From the NCBI GenBank assembly GCA_948435975.1, contig CAOJHG010000086.1, positions 1 through 7,639 on the forward strand: a DNA stretch of 7,639 nt. Reading direction: 5' to 3'. The notes beneath the pieces are model-generated. The model worked only from the letters and a program-made list of their open reading frames with translations, had not been told where the DNA came from and did no database searches. The number at the start of each line of letters is the position of its first letter. Position 1 is the stretch's first letter. Origin of the DNA: an uncultured Oscillibacter sp. (lineage in GTDB: Bacteria; Bacillota; Clostridia; Oscillospirales; Oscillospiraceae). The translations under genes were made by a program, and so were the position numbers. Shown in pieces: positions 1 through 6,038 of this stretch.

Positions 1-1518
1 GTCATCTGGGCCAATCGGTGTACCAGTGCCGCCTGTAACAGTAGGACCGTCCAGCACAACCGTTCCACCCTTGACCGTGATTGCACTACCGCCGTTCACC
101 TTGATGGTGCCGCTTCCTGTAATTGTCAGCATGGCGCCGGGCTCCACAGTGATATGGCCAGTCATGACAGCTTCCTTGCCGATATCAAGTGTGTTATTCC
201 CGGATGTCACCTTCAGATCCTTGGAACCGTCCCAGGCACTTTCGTTGTAAGTAATGTCGCTGAGTCCCATGGTCTCTGCCGCAAGGCCAAAGGCTTCCAT
301 CAGGGCCTGATACGCCGCAATGAATTCCTCGGAGGCCATCAGCTCGTCATTCTCCGCAGCTTCTTCCATCATCGCGCTAATGCGGTCACTGATGGGCTGC
401 ATGACCTCATCCATCTCTTCCGCGCTTCTAAAGACTCTGCCTTCCAGCGCCTTCAGCTCGGCCATAATTTCGGAAATCTCATCTAAATATGGCTGAACAA
501 CAGGATCATACACATGCACATACCAGGTGTAGATATAGGCCTCGTTGGTCTGCTCAGAGGCAGTGGTATAGAAGTCGCTGGGTCCGTCGCTGGAGCTGGG
601 ACCGTCGCTGCTGGAATCGCCGGAGCCGCTGGAATCGCTGGAGTCATTTCCGCCGGAGTTCTCGGGGGCCGCGGACTCACTGCTCTCATTGCCGCCCTCA
701 TTGCCGCCAGCGGGTTCAGACGCCTCTTCCTTGCTGGAATCGCTGCCCTCATTGGAACCGCCGCTCTCGCCGTCTCCGTTGGTCTCGCCGGGCGCTGGCG
801 TCTCCTCAGGGGTCTCTTCCTTCCCGGACTCGTCTTCCTTTTCAGAGCTGTCAGCATCGCCGCTCTCATTGGAATCGCCGTCCTCGTCAGAACCGTCGTT
901 TGTACCGGCGCCGTCATCTGTGCTGGCGTCACCTTCTCCGCCGCCTTCCGTGATATCAGCGCCGTCGTTGGTATCGCCATCTTCGCCAATGCCGTCATCC
1001 TCGCTGGCGCTGCCGTCCCCGGCAGGTTCGTCATCTTCGGAAGCATCGGTGTCTTCGCCGGGTTCGCCGTCCTCAGCGGGGATATCCTCCTCGCCGGGAA
1101 GTTCCTCTTCACCGGGGATTTCCTCTTCGGGGGGAAGCTCCTCCTCAAGCTCGCCCAAGGTAGGGATTTCTTCCGCCGCAGGCTTTTCCACGGTAAAGGT
1201 GATCGTGGCCGTACCAACTGCAATGGCTTTGCCCACGCCGTTTTCGTCCACGGTCATAACTGCTTCGTTGTCGGATTTCCAGGTGCCGCTCAGTCCCTCG
1301 ACAGCGCTCCAATCCGCGTCCTCAGTCTCCTCAAGGAAGCGCACTTCAACTGGGACCCGCTCTCCATCCTGCTCGACGTACAGGGGGAGCTCGATGGCCT
1401 CGAAGCCGTTCTCCGCCTCCGCCGCAAACGCGGTGAGCTGGAGCATGCTCGTGCACATCGCAAAGACAAGCACCCACGAAAGTACTCGCTTGCTCATGTT
1501 TTTCATCGTTTTCATCAT
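1..1518 (-). CDS. Secreted surface protein with Big2-like domain and acidic linker (partial, C-terminus beyond left edge)
   Basis: The frame is open for 506 codons from the ATG at 1518 to the left edge. GAAAGGG lies just upstream; a second ATG follows directly and could also be the start. Residues 1-32 form a signal peptide: Lys/Arg-containing start, hydrophobic core, and a signal-peptidase-I-like AFA/A end. Residues about 36-110 resemble a bacterial Ig-like Big2 domain, with the typical WKSDNEAVMTVDENGVG followed by a GTATITF strand. Residues about 111-314 are a very acidic, low-complexity Glu/Asp/Ser/Gly/Asn linker with PGEEE-type repeats. Residues about 342-425 look helical. From about 428 the sequence becomes strand-turn-strand (KVNGGSAITVKGGTVVLDG), like the start of a right-handed beta-helix or carbohydrate-binding region. 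It is probably exported and attached to or released from the cell surface. The ligand is unknown and the wall anchor, if any, lies outside the window. The acidic linker produces long Ser/Pro-rich reading frames on the other strand; these are shadows. Confidence 0.85.
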   Translation of the reverse strand, partial: MMKTMKNMSKRVLSWVLVFAMCTSMLQLTAFAAEAENGFEAIELPLYVEQDGERVPVEVRFLEETEDADWSAVEGLSGTWKSDNEAVMTVDENGVGKAIAVGTATITFTVEKPAAEEIPTLGELEEELPPEEEIPGEEELPGEEDIPAEDGEPGEDTDASEDDEPAGDGSASEDDGIGEDGDTNDGADITEGGGEGDASTDDGAGTNDGSDEDGDSNESGDADSSEKEDESGKEETPEETPAPGETNGDGESGGSNEGSDSSKEEASEPAGGNEGGNESSESAAPENSGGNDSSDSSGSGDSSSDGPSSSDGPSDFYTTASEQTNEAYIYTWYVHVYDPVVQPYLDEISEIMAELKALEGRVFRSAEEMDEVMQPISDRISAMMEEAAENDELMASEEFIAAYQALMEAFGLAAETMGLSDITYNESAWDGSKDLKVTSGNNTLDIGKEAVMTGHITVEPGAMLTITGSGTIKVNGGSAITVKGGTVVLDGPTVTGGTGTPIGPDD

Positions 1519-1529
1519 AATAACCCTTT

Positions 1530-1559
1530 CTTTGCTTAAGAGTCTGCACGGACGCAAAG
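1530..1559 (-). other. Inverted repeat next to the surface-protein ribosome binding site
   Basis: On the minus strand CTTTGC (1559-1554) and GCAAAG (1535-1530) are perfect 6-bp arms with an 18-nt loop. The downstream arm ends right beside the GAAAGGG ribosome binding site. It could affect translation of the surface protein, but the stem is short and may be chance. Confidence 0.25.
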
Positions 1560-1573
1560 TATCCGGTAACCGA

Positions 1574-1806
1574 ACGAGCGTAGCGTCTTTTATGACGCCG
1601 TAGCCTCTGGTTTTGCGCCCCAGCGTTTCCACTGGTTTGCCCGTTTGCAACCGGCCGTGCATAGCGCCCGCTTTCACGGACACGACAGCGCCTGGCTTTG
1701 CGCCCCAGCGTTTCCACTGGTTTGCCGAGTTTGCAACCGGTCGTGCATAGCGCCCGCTCTCACGGGCACGACAGCGCCTGGCTTTGCGTCCCATCGTTTC
1801 CAATGG
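1574..1806 (-). ncRNA. Candidate structured RNA array: GAAA-tetraloop hairpins alternating with bulged hairpins
   Basis: On the minus strand each unit forms hairpin I, CCAGTG-GAAA-CGCTGG, at 1720-1705 and 1635-1620. The copy at 1806-1791 is CCATTG-GAAA-CGATGG, a G-C to T-A double change that keeps the pair. Hairpin II has outer arms GTCGTG/CACGAC, inner arms CCCG/CGGG, a 6-nt loop and a 7-nt one-sided bulge at 1772-1740. The 1686-1654 copy keeps pairing through two U-G wobbles. A diverged version at 1601-1574 (outer ACG/CGT, inner GCGTC/GACGC, 6-nt loop, 6-nt bulge) keeps the same shape. On the plus strand the wobbles become C-A mismatches, so the structure belongs to the minus-strand transcript. 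The function is unknown: leader element, RNA-processing site or mobile repeat are all possible. Transcription has not been shown. Confidence 0.5.
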
Positions 1807-1815
1807 TTTGCCGAC
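1612..1815 (-). repeat. Tandem array of ~86-bp repeats
   Basis: Two nearly full units lie head to tail at 1612-1696 (85 bp) and 1697-1782 (86 bp). They differ at about four positions plus one 1-bp indel. A third, partial unit at 1783-1815 carries more changes. A degenerate remnant can be recognised at about 1565-1611, ending in tagcctctgg where the others have cagcgcctgg. There are no spacers between units. The array lies between two genes read in the same direction and extends into the end of the upstream one. Read on the minus strand, units 2 and 3 can each encode a QTxGNxGxQSQALSCP-stop tail. Confidence 0.9.
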
Positions 1816-2401
1816 ACGTCTCTTCCTCTCTCCCCGCCGCATTGACGCTCATGACGGCGGGGCGCTCCCACGGCGGCGTGTCACCTGGCATATCCATCAT
1901 TCTCCTCTCTGTAATTTCTAAATCAACCGGAGCTGGCTCCGCTGCCGCACCCCCGGCAAATTCACGCAAAAACGCGTCATGCAGTTCCGCCTCCGCCCGT
2001 TTCCTGGCGTTCACCGCGTCTTCAAAAAGGTCGTAGCTCCCCAGATAGTGCCGTTTGCCTTTGAAACAGATCGTCGCCCGCCACCGCTGCTTGACCCGCA
2101 GCCAGTCCACGCCGGGGACGCCGCTGGTGTTGTTGCGCCGCACGGTCTTGGCTCGCAGCATCTCCACGCAGGTCCCGTCCACATAGGTGAGGCCTATGCC
2201 CGCAATGCCCGCCCGGCCCATGCAGCCGCAGCTTGAGGTATGTCCGCTCCGAAGGCGGCTTGTACGAACGATGGGTTCCTGACCGCAGTCGCACCGGCAC
2301 TGCCAGGCCGTCCTTCCGCTGATATTTTCGGCTGGGTACAAAACGGTAAGTTTCCCGTAGCGCTGTCCGGTCAAATCCAGTTTCTTTCTGGAATATTTCA
2401 T
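1760..2401 (-). CDS. AP2-domain DNA-binding protein with Cys-rich (zinc-type) N-terminal module
   Basis: The protein has 213 residues from the ATG at 2401, which is preceded by AAGGA and a 6-nt gap. An in-frame ATG at 2455 lacks a ribosome binding site and would add 18 unlikely residues. Residues 8-34 carry LDLTGQRYGKLTVL, followed by a Cys cluster CRCDCG (35-40) and SCGC (57-60) that probably binds zinc. An AP2/ERF-type DNA-binding domain spans about 90-141: NNTSGVPGV, WRATICFKGKRHYLGSYD and an EDAVNARKRAEAEL helix. Such proteins are frequent in Clostridia genomes and phages, often in many copies and related to homing-endonuclease DNA-binding parts. No nuclease motif is visible. The target and function are unknown; transcription control or an element-linked role are possible. 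The last 18 residues (CRQTIGNDGTQSQALSCP) are encoded by the downstream tandem repeat, and the stop codon lies in a hairpin loop. Confidence 0.85.
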   Translation of the reverse strand: MKYSRKKLDLTGQRYGKLTVLYPAENISGRTAWQCRCDCGQEPIVRTSRLRSGHTSSCGCMGRAGIAGIGLTYVDGTCVEMLRAKTVRRNNTSGVPGVDWLRVKQRWRATICFKGKRHYLGSYDLFEDAVNARKRAEAELHDAFLREFAGGAAAEPAPVDLEITERRMMDMPGDTPPWERPAVMSVNAAGREEETCRQTIGNDGTQSQALSCP

Positions 2402-2453
2402 AAAATATCCTTCTTCCTCAGCTCCTGGGAGACGACCGAAAATTTCTAAAAAC

Positions 2454-2480
2454 ATGATATTTACAAAAATACCATATCAT
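2454..2480. promoter_or_regulatory. Inverted repeat over the AP2 promoter -10 (possible operator)
   Basis: Perfect 7-bp arms atgatat (2454-2460) and atatcat (2474-2480) flank 13 bp, giving a 20-bp centre-to-centre distance. One arm overlaps the -10 box. It could be an operator, possibly for the AP2 protein itself; the AT-rich composition makes chance plausible. Confidence 0.35.
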
Positions 2481-2499
2481 ATATTGCTTCCACTTTCAA
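2471..2499 (-). promoter_or_regulatory. Sigma-A promoter for the AP2-domain gene
   Basis: On the minus strand TTGAAA (2499-2494) and TATGGT (2476-2471) are separated by 17 nt, about 70 nt upstream of the chosen start codon. The region is AT-rich. Confidence 0.55.
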
Positions 2500-2732
2500 T
2501 ACTCCAGGAGCAATTTTTTATCAAAACTCATTTTATTAAACGGCAGATAGAGCTTTTTACCTTCTGACAAGCTAGGAATTCAAAACTTATAAAAATAAAA
2601 AATTTTGATATTTTGGAAAATGATGTAAACGGTAGGATTTCAGACCTGCCAGGGGGCATATGGCAGATGCGGGCAATTCTTTGACAAACCGCAATCCCCC
2701 CATCCTTCCCCCGCCTCAGAACACAAGGCCCT
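2500..2732. other. Gene-free AT-rich stretch
   Basis: With the promoter and leader at 2402-2499, this makes about 330 bp without a credible gene. The part at about 2510-2640 is strongly AT-rich compared with its neighbours. A short inverted repeat, ctgcca (2646-2651) and tggcag (2661-2666), has a 9-nt loop but no T-run, so it is not a clear terminator for the small gene upstream. The 102-codon minus-strand frame crossing it lacks coding character. It may be decayed sequence. Confidence 0.4.
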
Positions 2733-2900
2733 TTACCTGCCTCTACTGCTTTCTCGATTTCCGTCCGCCCCAGCAACTGACTGTGCGAACTGCAGCGCCC
2801 GCAGGATGGTAAGCGCACTGTCCTTCCCCTTTTCATCCAGCAGAAGGAACATCGAATTCAGCTCCGCAATCCTCTGGATGTCCTCTTTGGTCTGTGTCAT
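2733..2900 (-). CDS. Small helical protein divergent from XRE regulator (55 aa)
   Basis: The frame gives 55 residues, starting MTQTKEDIQRIAELNSMF and then LLLDEKGKDSALTILRALQF, ending with a polar tail. A purine-rich GGGGAGGG lies about 11 nt upstream of the ATG, a rather long gap. It has its own TTGACA/TATATT promoter facing away from the regulator at 3051. Residues 16-40 align without gaps to residues 83-107 of that regulator, with 9 identities (S, F, L, D, A, L, R, L, Q) plus conservative Met/Ile and Leu/Ile pairs. It may therefore be a stand-alone copy of the regulator's oligomerisation tail and bind to it. Similar short proteins are, as far as I recall, found beside phage-type regulators in Clostridia. 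The function is not established. Confidence 0.6.
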   Translation of the reverse strand: MTQTKEDIQRIAELNSMFLLLDEKGKDSALTILRALQFAQSVAGADGNRESSRGR

Positions 2901-2937
2901 TGCCGCGTTTTCCCTCCCCTTCTTGTGTTATATGCTC

Positions 2938-2966
2938 AATATAGCACTCTGTTTCATAGTTGTCAA
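2938..2966 (-). promoter_or_regulatory. Divergent sigma-A promoter for the 55-residue protein
   Basis: On the minus strand a consensus TTGACA (2966-2961) lies 17 nt before TATATT (2943-2938). The -10 ends 38 bp before the start codon. Confidence 0.75.
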
Positions 2967-2996
2967 CACTCACATGTTTTTCTATTTGTGTTGACA
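2961..2996. promoter_or_regulatory. Shared operator: perfect 9-bp inverted repeat across both -35 boxes
   Basis: Arms tgtcaacac (2961-2969) and gtgttgaca (2988-2996) are exact inverted repeats with an 18-bp spacer. Each arm contains the -35 box of one of two divergent promoters. A further half-site-like gtgttg at 3008-3013 repeats the one at 2988-2993 exactly 20 bp away, inside the rightward promoter spacer. A repressor bound here could block both genes. The XRE protein at 3051 is the obvious candidate (inference). Confidence 0.6.
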
Positions 2997-3019
2997 GCCA
3001 AAAAATTGTGTTGTACTAT
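2991..3019 (+). promoter_or_regulatory. Sigma-A promoter for XRE regulator
   Basis: TTGACA (2991-2996) and TACTAT (3014-3019) are separated by 17 bp, 31 bp before the start codon of the regulator. Confidence 0.8.
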
Positions 3020-3050
3020 ATTTTCATCCCTCATATAAGGAGGTTCGCGG

Positions 3051-3392
3051 ATGATTATAAACAGAATCAAACTTGTGCGAGAGGCGCTCCACCTGTCCCA
3101 GCGCGCATTCGGCGAAAAACTAGGCGTCAGCCGCGACGTCATCAGCAACATCGAATACGGACGGGTTCAGCCAAAAAAGCTCCTCCTCCAGCACATGTGC
3201 CAGCTATACAAGGTAAATCTCCGCTGGCTTGAGACCGGAGAGGGAGAGATGTTTGAGAGCGCCCCAGCAGCGGACAGCAAATTCGAGGAAGCCCTGTCCA
3301 TCTTCAAATCCCTTCGCCCCGAATTCCAGGACTATGCTTTGGAGCAAATCCGGAAGCTGGCCGAGCTCCAGGGCAAGAATACGACCCACTGA
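3051..3392 (+). CDS. XRE-family helix-turn-helix transcriptional regulator
   Basis: The protein has 113 residues; the start is fixed by AAGGAGG 7 nt before the ATG. Residues 4-65 form a lambda-repressor-type helix-turn-helix: LSQRAFGEKLGVSRDVISNIE (residues 15-35) with recognition-helix residues around 27-35, then a third helical part ending WLETGEGEMF, typical of phage-type repressors. A flexible segment (69-78) leads to a short helical tail (83-107, FKSLRPEFQDYALEQIRKL) likely to mediate oligomerisation. It probably binds the inverted repeat between itself and the divergent 55-residue gene, repressing one or both. No protease or LexA-like domain is present, so release would need another signal or partner. 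The regulon is unknown. Confidence 0.92.
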   Translation: MIINRIKLVREALHLSQRAFGEKLGVSRDVISNIEYGRVQPKKLLLQHMCQLYKVNLRWLETGEGEMFESAPAADSKFEEALSIFKSLRPEFQDYALEQIRKLAELQGKNTTH

Positions 3393-3405
3393 AATCATTC
3401 TTGCC
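3372..3405 (+). terminator. Weak hairpin at the end of the XRE gene
   Basis: Arms ggcaagaat (3372-3380) and attcttgcc (3397-3405) pair perfectly over 9 bp around a 16-nt loop that includes the stop codon. Only a poor T-rich tail (attgtatttcc) follows. It could slow or end transcription, or be incidental. Confidence 0.35.
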
Positions 3406-3406
3406 A

Positions 3407-3435
3407 TTGTATTTCCAATAAGTTTACACTATAAT
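3407..3435 (+). promoter_or_regulatory. Sigma-A promoter for the lacI-like/carrier operon
   Basis: A consensus TATAAT (3430-3435) is preceded at 17 bp by a weak -35, TTGTAT (3407-3412). A weak -35 fits an activated or repressed promoter. An 8-bp palindrome taatatta (3443-3450) lies just downstream of the -10 and could be part of a regulator site; this is uncertain. Confidence 0.55.
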
Positions 3436-3472
3436 AGGAGCATAATATTAATGTACGTCAGGGGGTGATCCT

Positions 3473-4507
3473 ATGCCGAACCGTCCAACGCTGAAAACCA
3501 TTGCCCAGATGGCAGGGCTGTCCCATGTAGCGGTGTCCAAGGCGCTGCGGGACGCTCCCGATATTTCCGCCGCCACTAAAGCGCGGGTCAAGAAGCTCGC
3601 GGAGCAAGTGGGATACACGCCCAACCTGGCCGCCCGAAACCTCTACCTCCAGCGGAGCAGCACCATCGGCATGATCGTTCCCGCCATGGGGGACAGCACC
3701 GCTTATGACCTGATCTTTAATGAAATCAGCCAGGCGGCGGCAGAGCTGGATTTCTGCGTCATGCTGGGCAGCAGCCACCGAAGCCCTCAGTTGGAGGAGC
3801 GCCACTGCCGGATGATGGTGGGCAACCAAGTGGGGGCGCTCATTGTGGCCCCTTGCGCCAGCAACGTGACCCGCATCAAGGCCGCCTGCGGAACCACGCC
3901 GGTCATTTTCATCGGCGGCAAGATTGGGCCGGAAGAGCCTTACGCCCTCCTCTGCGACTACCGCCACAGCGCCGCCCTGACTGTGAGGCACCTGACCGGC
4001 CTGGGTCACAGGGACATCGCTCTGCTCACCTACGGGCCGGAAAACCTTACTATCCTGCAAAAAGAGGAAGGATTCTCTCAGGCCATGGAACAGCATGGAC
4101 TTCGGCCCCGCATCATCCGGGCGGGCCATGCCGAAAACACCATGGAAGCCGGACGGCAGGCGGTCTCCCTTCTCTTATCCGCAGAAGCCCCCGTCCCCAC
4201 AGCCATTTGGTGCGCCAGCGACTATATGGCAATTGGGGCTATGCACGCCCTCCGGGCCCATGGGCTGTCTGTACCGGGGGACGTCTCCATAGTTGGACAC
4301 GACAATCTTTACTTTGACCTCTATCCGGATATCCGCCTGACCACCTTCCGGACTCCTATGGCAGAAATCGGAAAGGCGGCGGTCCGGCTGGCCATCGCTT
4401 TGATAGAGTACGGCGAAAACGGGCTGTCCCAGCAGAACATGGCGCCCCGGCAGAGCTTCCAGCCGTTTCTTGTGGTCCGCGACAGCACCGGTCCCGCCTG
4501 CCGGTAG
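3473..4507 (+). CDS. LacI-family transcriptional regulator
   Basis: The protein has 344 residues, the usual LacI length. The ribosome binding site AGGGGGTGATCC is an extended match to the 16S rRNA tail, 7 nt before the ATG. Residues 6-57 are the LacI helix-turn-helix and hinge: TLKTIAQMAGLSHVAVSKAL, then a TKARVKKLAEQVGYTPN helix and LAARNL. Residues about 64-338 form the periplasmic-binding-protein-like effector domain starting STIGMIVP. The CASDYMAIGAMHAL segment, VPGDVSIVGHDN (G275, D277) and the closing LTTFRTPMAEIGKAA match the family. It senses a small molecule that cannot be named from sequence. It is followed after 26 bp by a membrane carrier, so it likely controls that carrier and itself. 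Confidence 0.93.
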   Translation: MPNRPTLKTIAQMAGLSHVAVSKALRDAPDISAATKARVKKLAEQVGYTPNLAARNLYLQRSSTIGMIVPAMGDSTAYDLIFNEISQAAAELDFCVMLGSSHRSPQLEERHCRMMVGNQVGALIVAPCASNVTRIKAACGTTPVIFIGGKIGPEEPYALLCDYRHSAALTVRHLTGLGHRDIALLTYGPENLTILQKEEGFSQAMEQHGLRPRIIRAGHAENTMEAGRQAVSLLLSAEAPVPTAIWCASDYMAIGAMHALRAHGLSVPGDVSIVGHDNLYFDLYPDIRLTTFRTPMAEIGKAAVRLAIALIEYGENGLSQQNMAPRQSFQPFLVVRDSTGPACR

Positions 4508-4533
4508 CCAAGAGAACGGAGGTCCCCCTTTCT

Positions 4534-5895
4534 ATGTCCAAAACGAAGGAAAAGCAGCCGCCCCACGTCCTGCTGCTCCTGTCAGTGCTGCTCTTGCTGG
4601 CCTGCGGGCTGACCTGGCTGGTCCCGGCCGGCTCGTATCAGCGGGTCTTCAGTGAGGCCACGGGACAGACGGTGGCCATTCCTGGGAGCTTTGCCTACAG
4701 CGCCCCTTCTCCGGTGGCCCCTTGGGAGCTGCCCGGCCTGCTTTTCCAGGCGCTCTCCACCGGGTCCGCTCCCCGGCTGATTGTTTTTGTTCTTTTCCTC
4801 AGCGGCGCTTTTGAGGTCATTGCGGAGAGCGGAGCGGCGGCGTCTCTGTGCGCCTGGACAGTGCGGAAGCTCCAGTTCCGGCAGCGGTGGATCATTCCGG
4901 CTTTTGTGGGCCTGTTTTCCGTATTTGGATTTACCATGGGAATGACCACCGCATCCATTGTGTTCCTTCCCCTGGGCATGGCGGCGGCAAAAGCGCTGGA
5001 CTGCGACGTTCTCACCGGCATGGCCATGGTGATGCTGGGCACCAACGCGGGCTTTGCGGCTGGAATTTATAATCCCTTCTCTGTGGGAATCGCTCAGGCC
5101 ATCGCGGAAGTGCCCCTGTACTCTGGAGCCTGGCTGCGCTGGCTTCTGCTGGCGGTGCTGGCGGGCGTTACCAGCGTGTACATTCTCCGCCGTGCCGGAA
5201 GCTCTGCCCCCCGCCCCCATGCCAGAACTTTTGAAGGCAGGGAGGAAGCGCCCCTCACCGTCCGGCAGAAGCTGGTACTGCTGCTACTGTTCAGCGCTCT
5301 GGCGGTGGTGGTTTACGGCGTCCGCGCCCGGGGCTGGTCCATCCCGGAGATTTCCGCTGTGTTTCTGGTGCTGGGCCTTCTCTCGGGGACTGTTGCAGGC
5401 TTTGGAGGGAATCAGATCTGCGCCCTGCTGGTACGCGGATGCCGGAAGATGATGACTGGAATACTGACCATCGGCATGGCGGCGGCATTGCAGTTAGTCT
5501 TGACCCAGGGCAGGATTTTGGACAGCGTGATTTATGGCCTGCTCTGCCTGGTGGAGCGCCTGCCCTCCTGGTCCCACCTCCTCTGGATGTTTTACGCCAA
5601 CGCCTTCCTGGATTTGGCAATCACCTCCGGTTCCGGACACGCGGCCATCGCCATGCCATTGATGGTCCCTTTGGCCGATGCGCTTTGTCTCTCCCGACAG
5701 TCGGCTGTACTGGCCTTCCAGTTGGGGGACGGGCTGGTGAATCTGGTTTCTCCTGTCTCCAACACGCTGATGAGCTGCCTGGCCCTGTCTGGGGTGAGCT
5801 ATCCCAAATGGCTGCGGTACTTCCTGCCCTTGGTGGGAATCTATCTGCTGATTGGCACGGCGTTCATGCTTTTTGCAGGCGCAGTGGGCTATTGA
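4534..5895 (+). CDS. YfcC/DcuC-family membrane carrier
   Basis: The protein has 453 residues and about 11-13 hydrophobic segments, beginning with residues 11-31 (LLLLSVLLLLACG) that end in the family-typical WLVPAGSY. Other family marks are GTNAGFAAGIYNPF (169-182), AEVPLYSG, SGSGHAAIAMPLMVPLADA (365-383), then AFQLGDGLVNLVSPVSN (394-410) with the conserved Gly-Asp-Gly. This fits the C4-dicarboxylate anaerobic carrier superfamily, YfcC branch. Members are predicted to move dicarboxylates, amino acids or peptides with ions; the substrate here is unknown. GGAGG lies 11 nt before the ATG, a slightly long gap. It is probably co-transcribed with the LacI-type gene 26 bp upstream. No enzyme gene is linked to hint at the substrate, and no clear terminator follows. 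Confidence 0.9.
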   Translation: MSKTKEKQPPHVLLLLSVLLLLACGLTWLVPAGSYQRVFSEATGQTVAIPGSFAYSAPSPVAPWELPGLLFQALSTGSAPRLIVFVLFLSGAFEVIAESGAAASLCAWTVRKLQFRQRWIIPAFVGLFSVFGFTMGMTTASIVFLPLGMAAAKALDCDVLTGMAMVMLGTNAGFAAGIYNPFSVGIAQAIAEVPLYSGAWLRWLLLAVLAGVTSVYILRRAGSSAPRPHARTFEGREEAPLTVRQKLVLLLLFSALAVVVYGVRARGWSIPEISAVFLVLGLLSGTVAGFGGNQICALLVRGCRKMMTGILTIGMAAALQLVLTQGRILDSVIYGLLCLVERLPSWSHLLWMFYANAFLDLAITSGSGHAAIAMPLMVPLADALCLSRQSAVLAFQLGDGLVNLVSPVSNTLMSCLALSGVSYPKWLRYFLPLVGIYLLIGTAFMLFAGAVGY

Positions 5896-5962
5896 TGGGC
5901 CTATTGTGCGTCACACTCCCCTTTCGCAGAATCCCAGTCCGGCTTCGTGTTTCCGAGGGAAG

Positions 5963-5992
5963 TCGAGAAGTGCATTGTGAATGACATATAAT
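5963..5992 (+). promoter_or_regulatory. Possible second upstream promoter
   Basis: A consensus TATAAT (5987-5992) is preceded at 18 bp by TCGAGA, which matches 4 of 6 consensus -35 bases. It lies upstream of the much stronger promoter at 6039 in the same intergenic region. Confidence 0.25.
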
Positions 5993-6038
5993 GCAGGAAC
6001 GCAGAAGTGAATTGGGAATTGTCAGGAACCGCTAAGCA

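Noticed and set aside
483..1223. 246-codon minus-strand frame rich in Arg, Ala, Pro and Thr
   Set aside because: Out-of-frame reading of the acidic linker; the alternative frame has a signal peptide, Big2-like domain and continuous coding to the edge.
514..1603. Long plus-strand reading frames (304 and 341 codons, Ser/Pro-rich or Ala/Gly-rich) opposite the surface protein
   Set aside because: They mirror the GAC/GAG/AGC-rich linker of the real minus-strand gene, lack ribosome binding sites and have no domain-like content.
1612..1815. CRISPR array
   Set aside because: Units of about 86 bp follow directly on each other without unique spacers, and no cas gene is present.
1612..1815. Integron attC cassette array
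   Set aside because: Size and hairpins are superficially similar, but paired GTTRRRY/RYYYAAC core sites are not evident, there are no cassette genes between units and no integrase is seen.
2456..2461. Upstream ATG at 2455 as AP2 gene start
   Set aside because: No ribosome binding site, and it would place the start close to or within the expected transcription start; the ATG at 2401 has AAGGA at proper spacing and begins the conserved part.
2528..2836. 102-codon minus-strand frame
   Set aside because: It overlaps the better-supported 55-residue gene in another frame, runs into AT-rich non-coding-like sequence and has no ribosome binding site or recognisable motif.
3443..3450. taatatta palindrome as a LacI-type operator
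   Set aside because: Only 8 bp and AT-only; it lacks the central CG typical of many LacI-family sites, so it is mentioned only as a weak possibility.
3458..4129. 223-codon minus-strand frame opposite the LacI-type gene
   Set aside because: Shadow of a GC-rich coding sequence; the plus-strand product matches the LacI family along its whole length.
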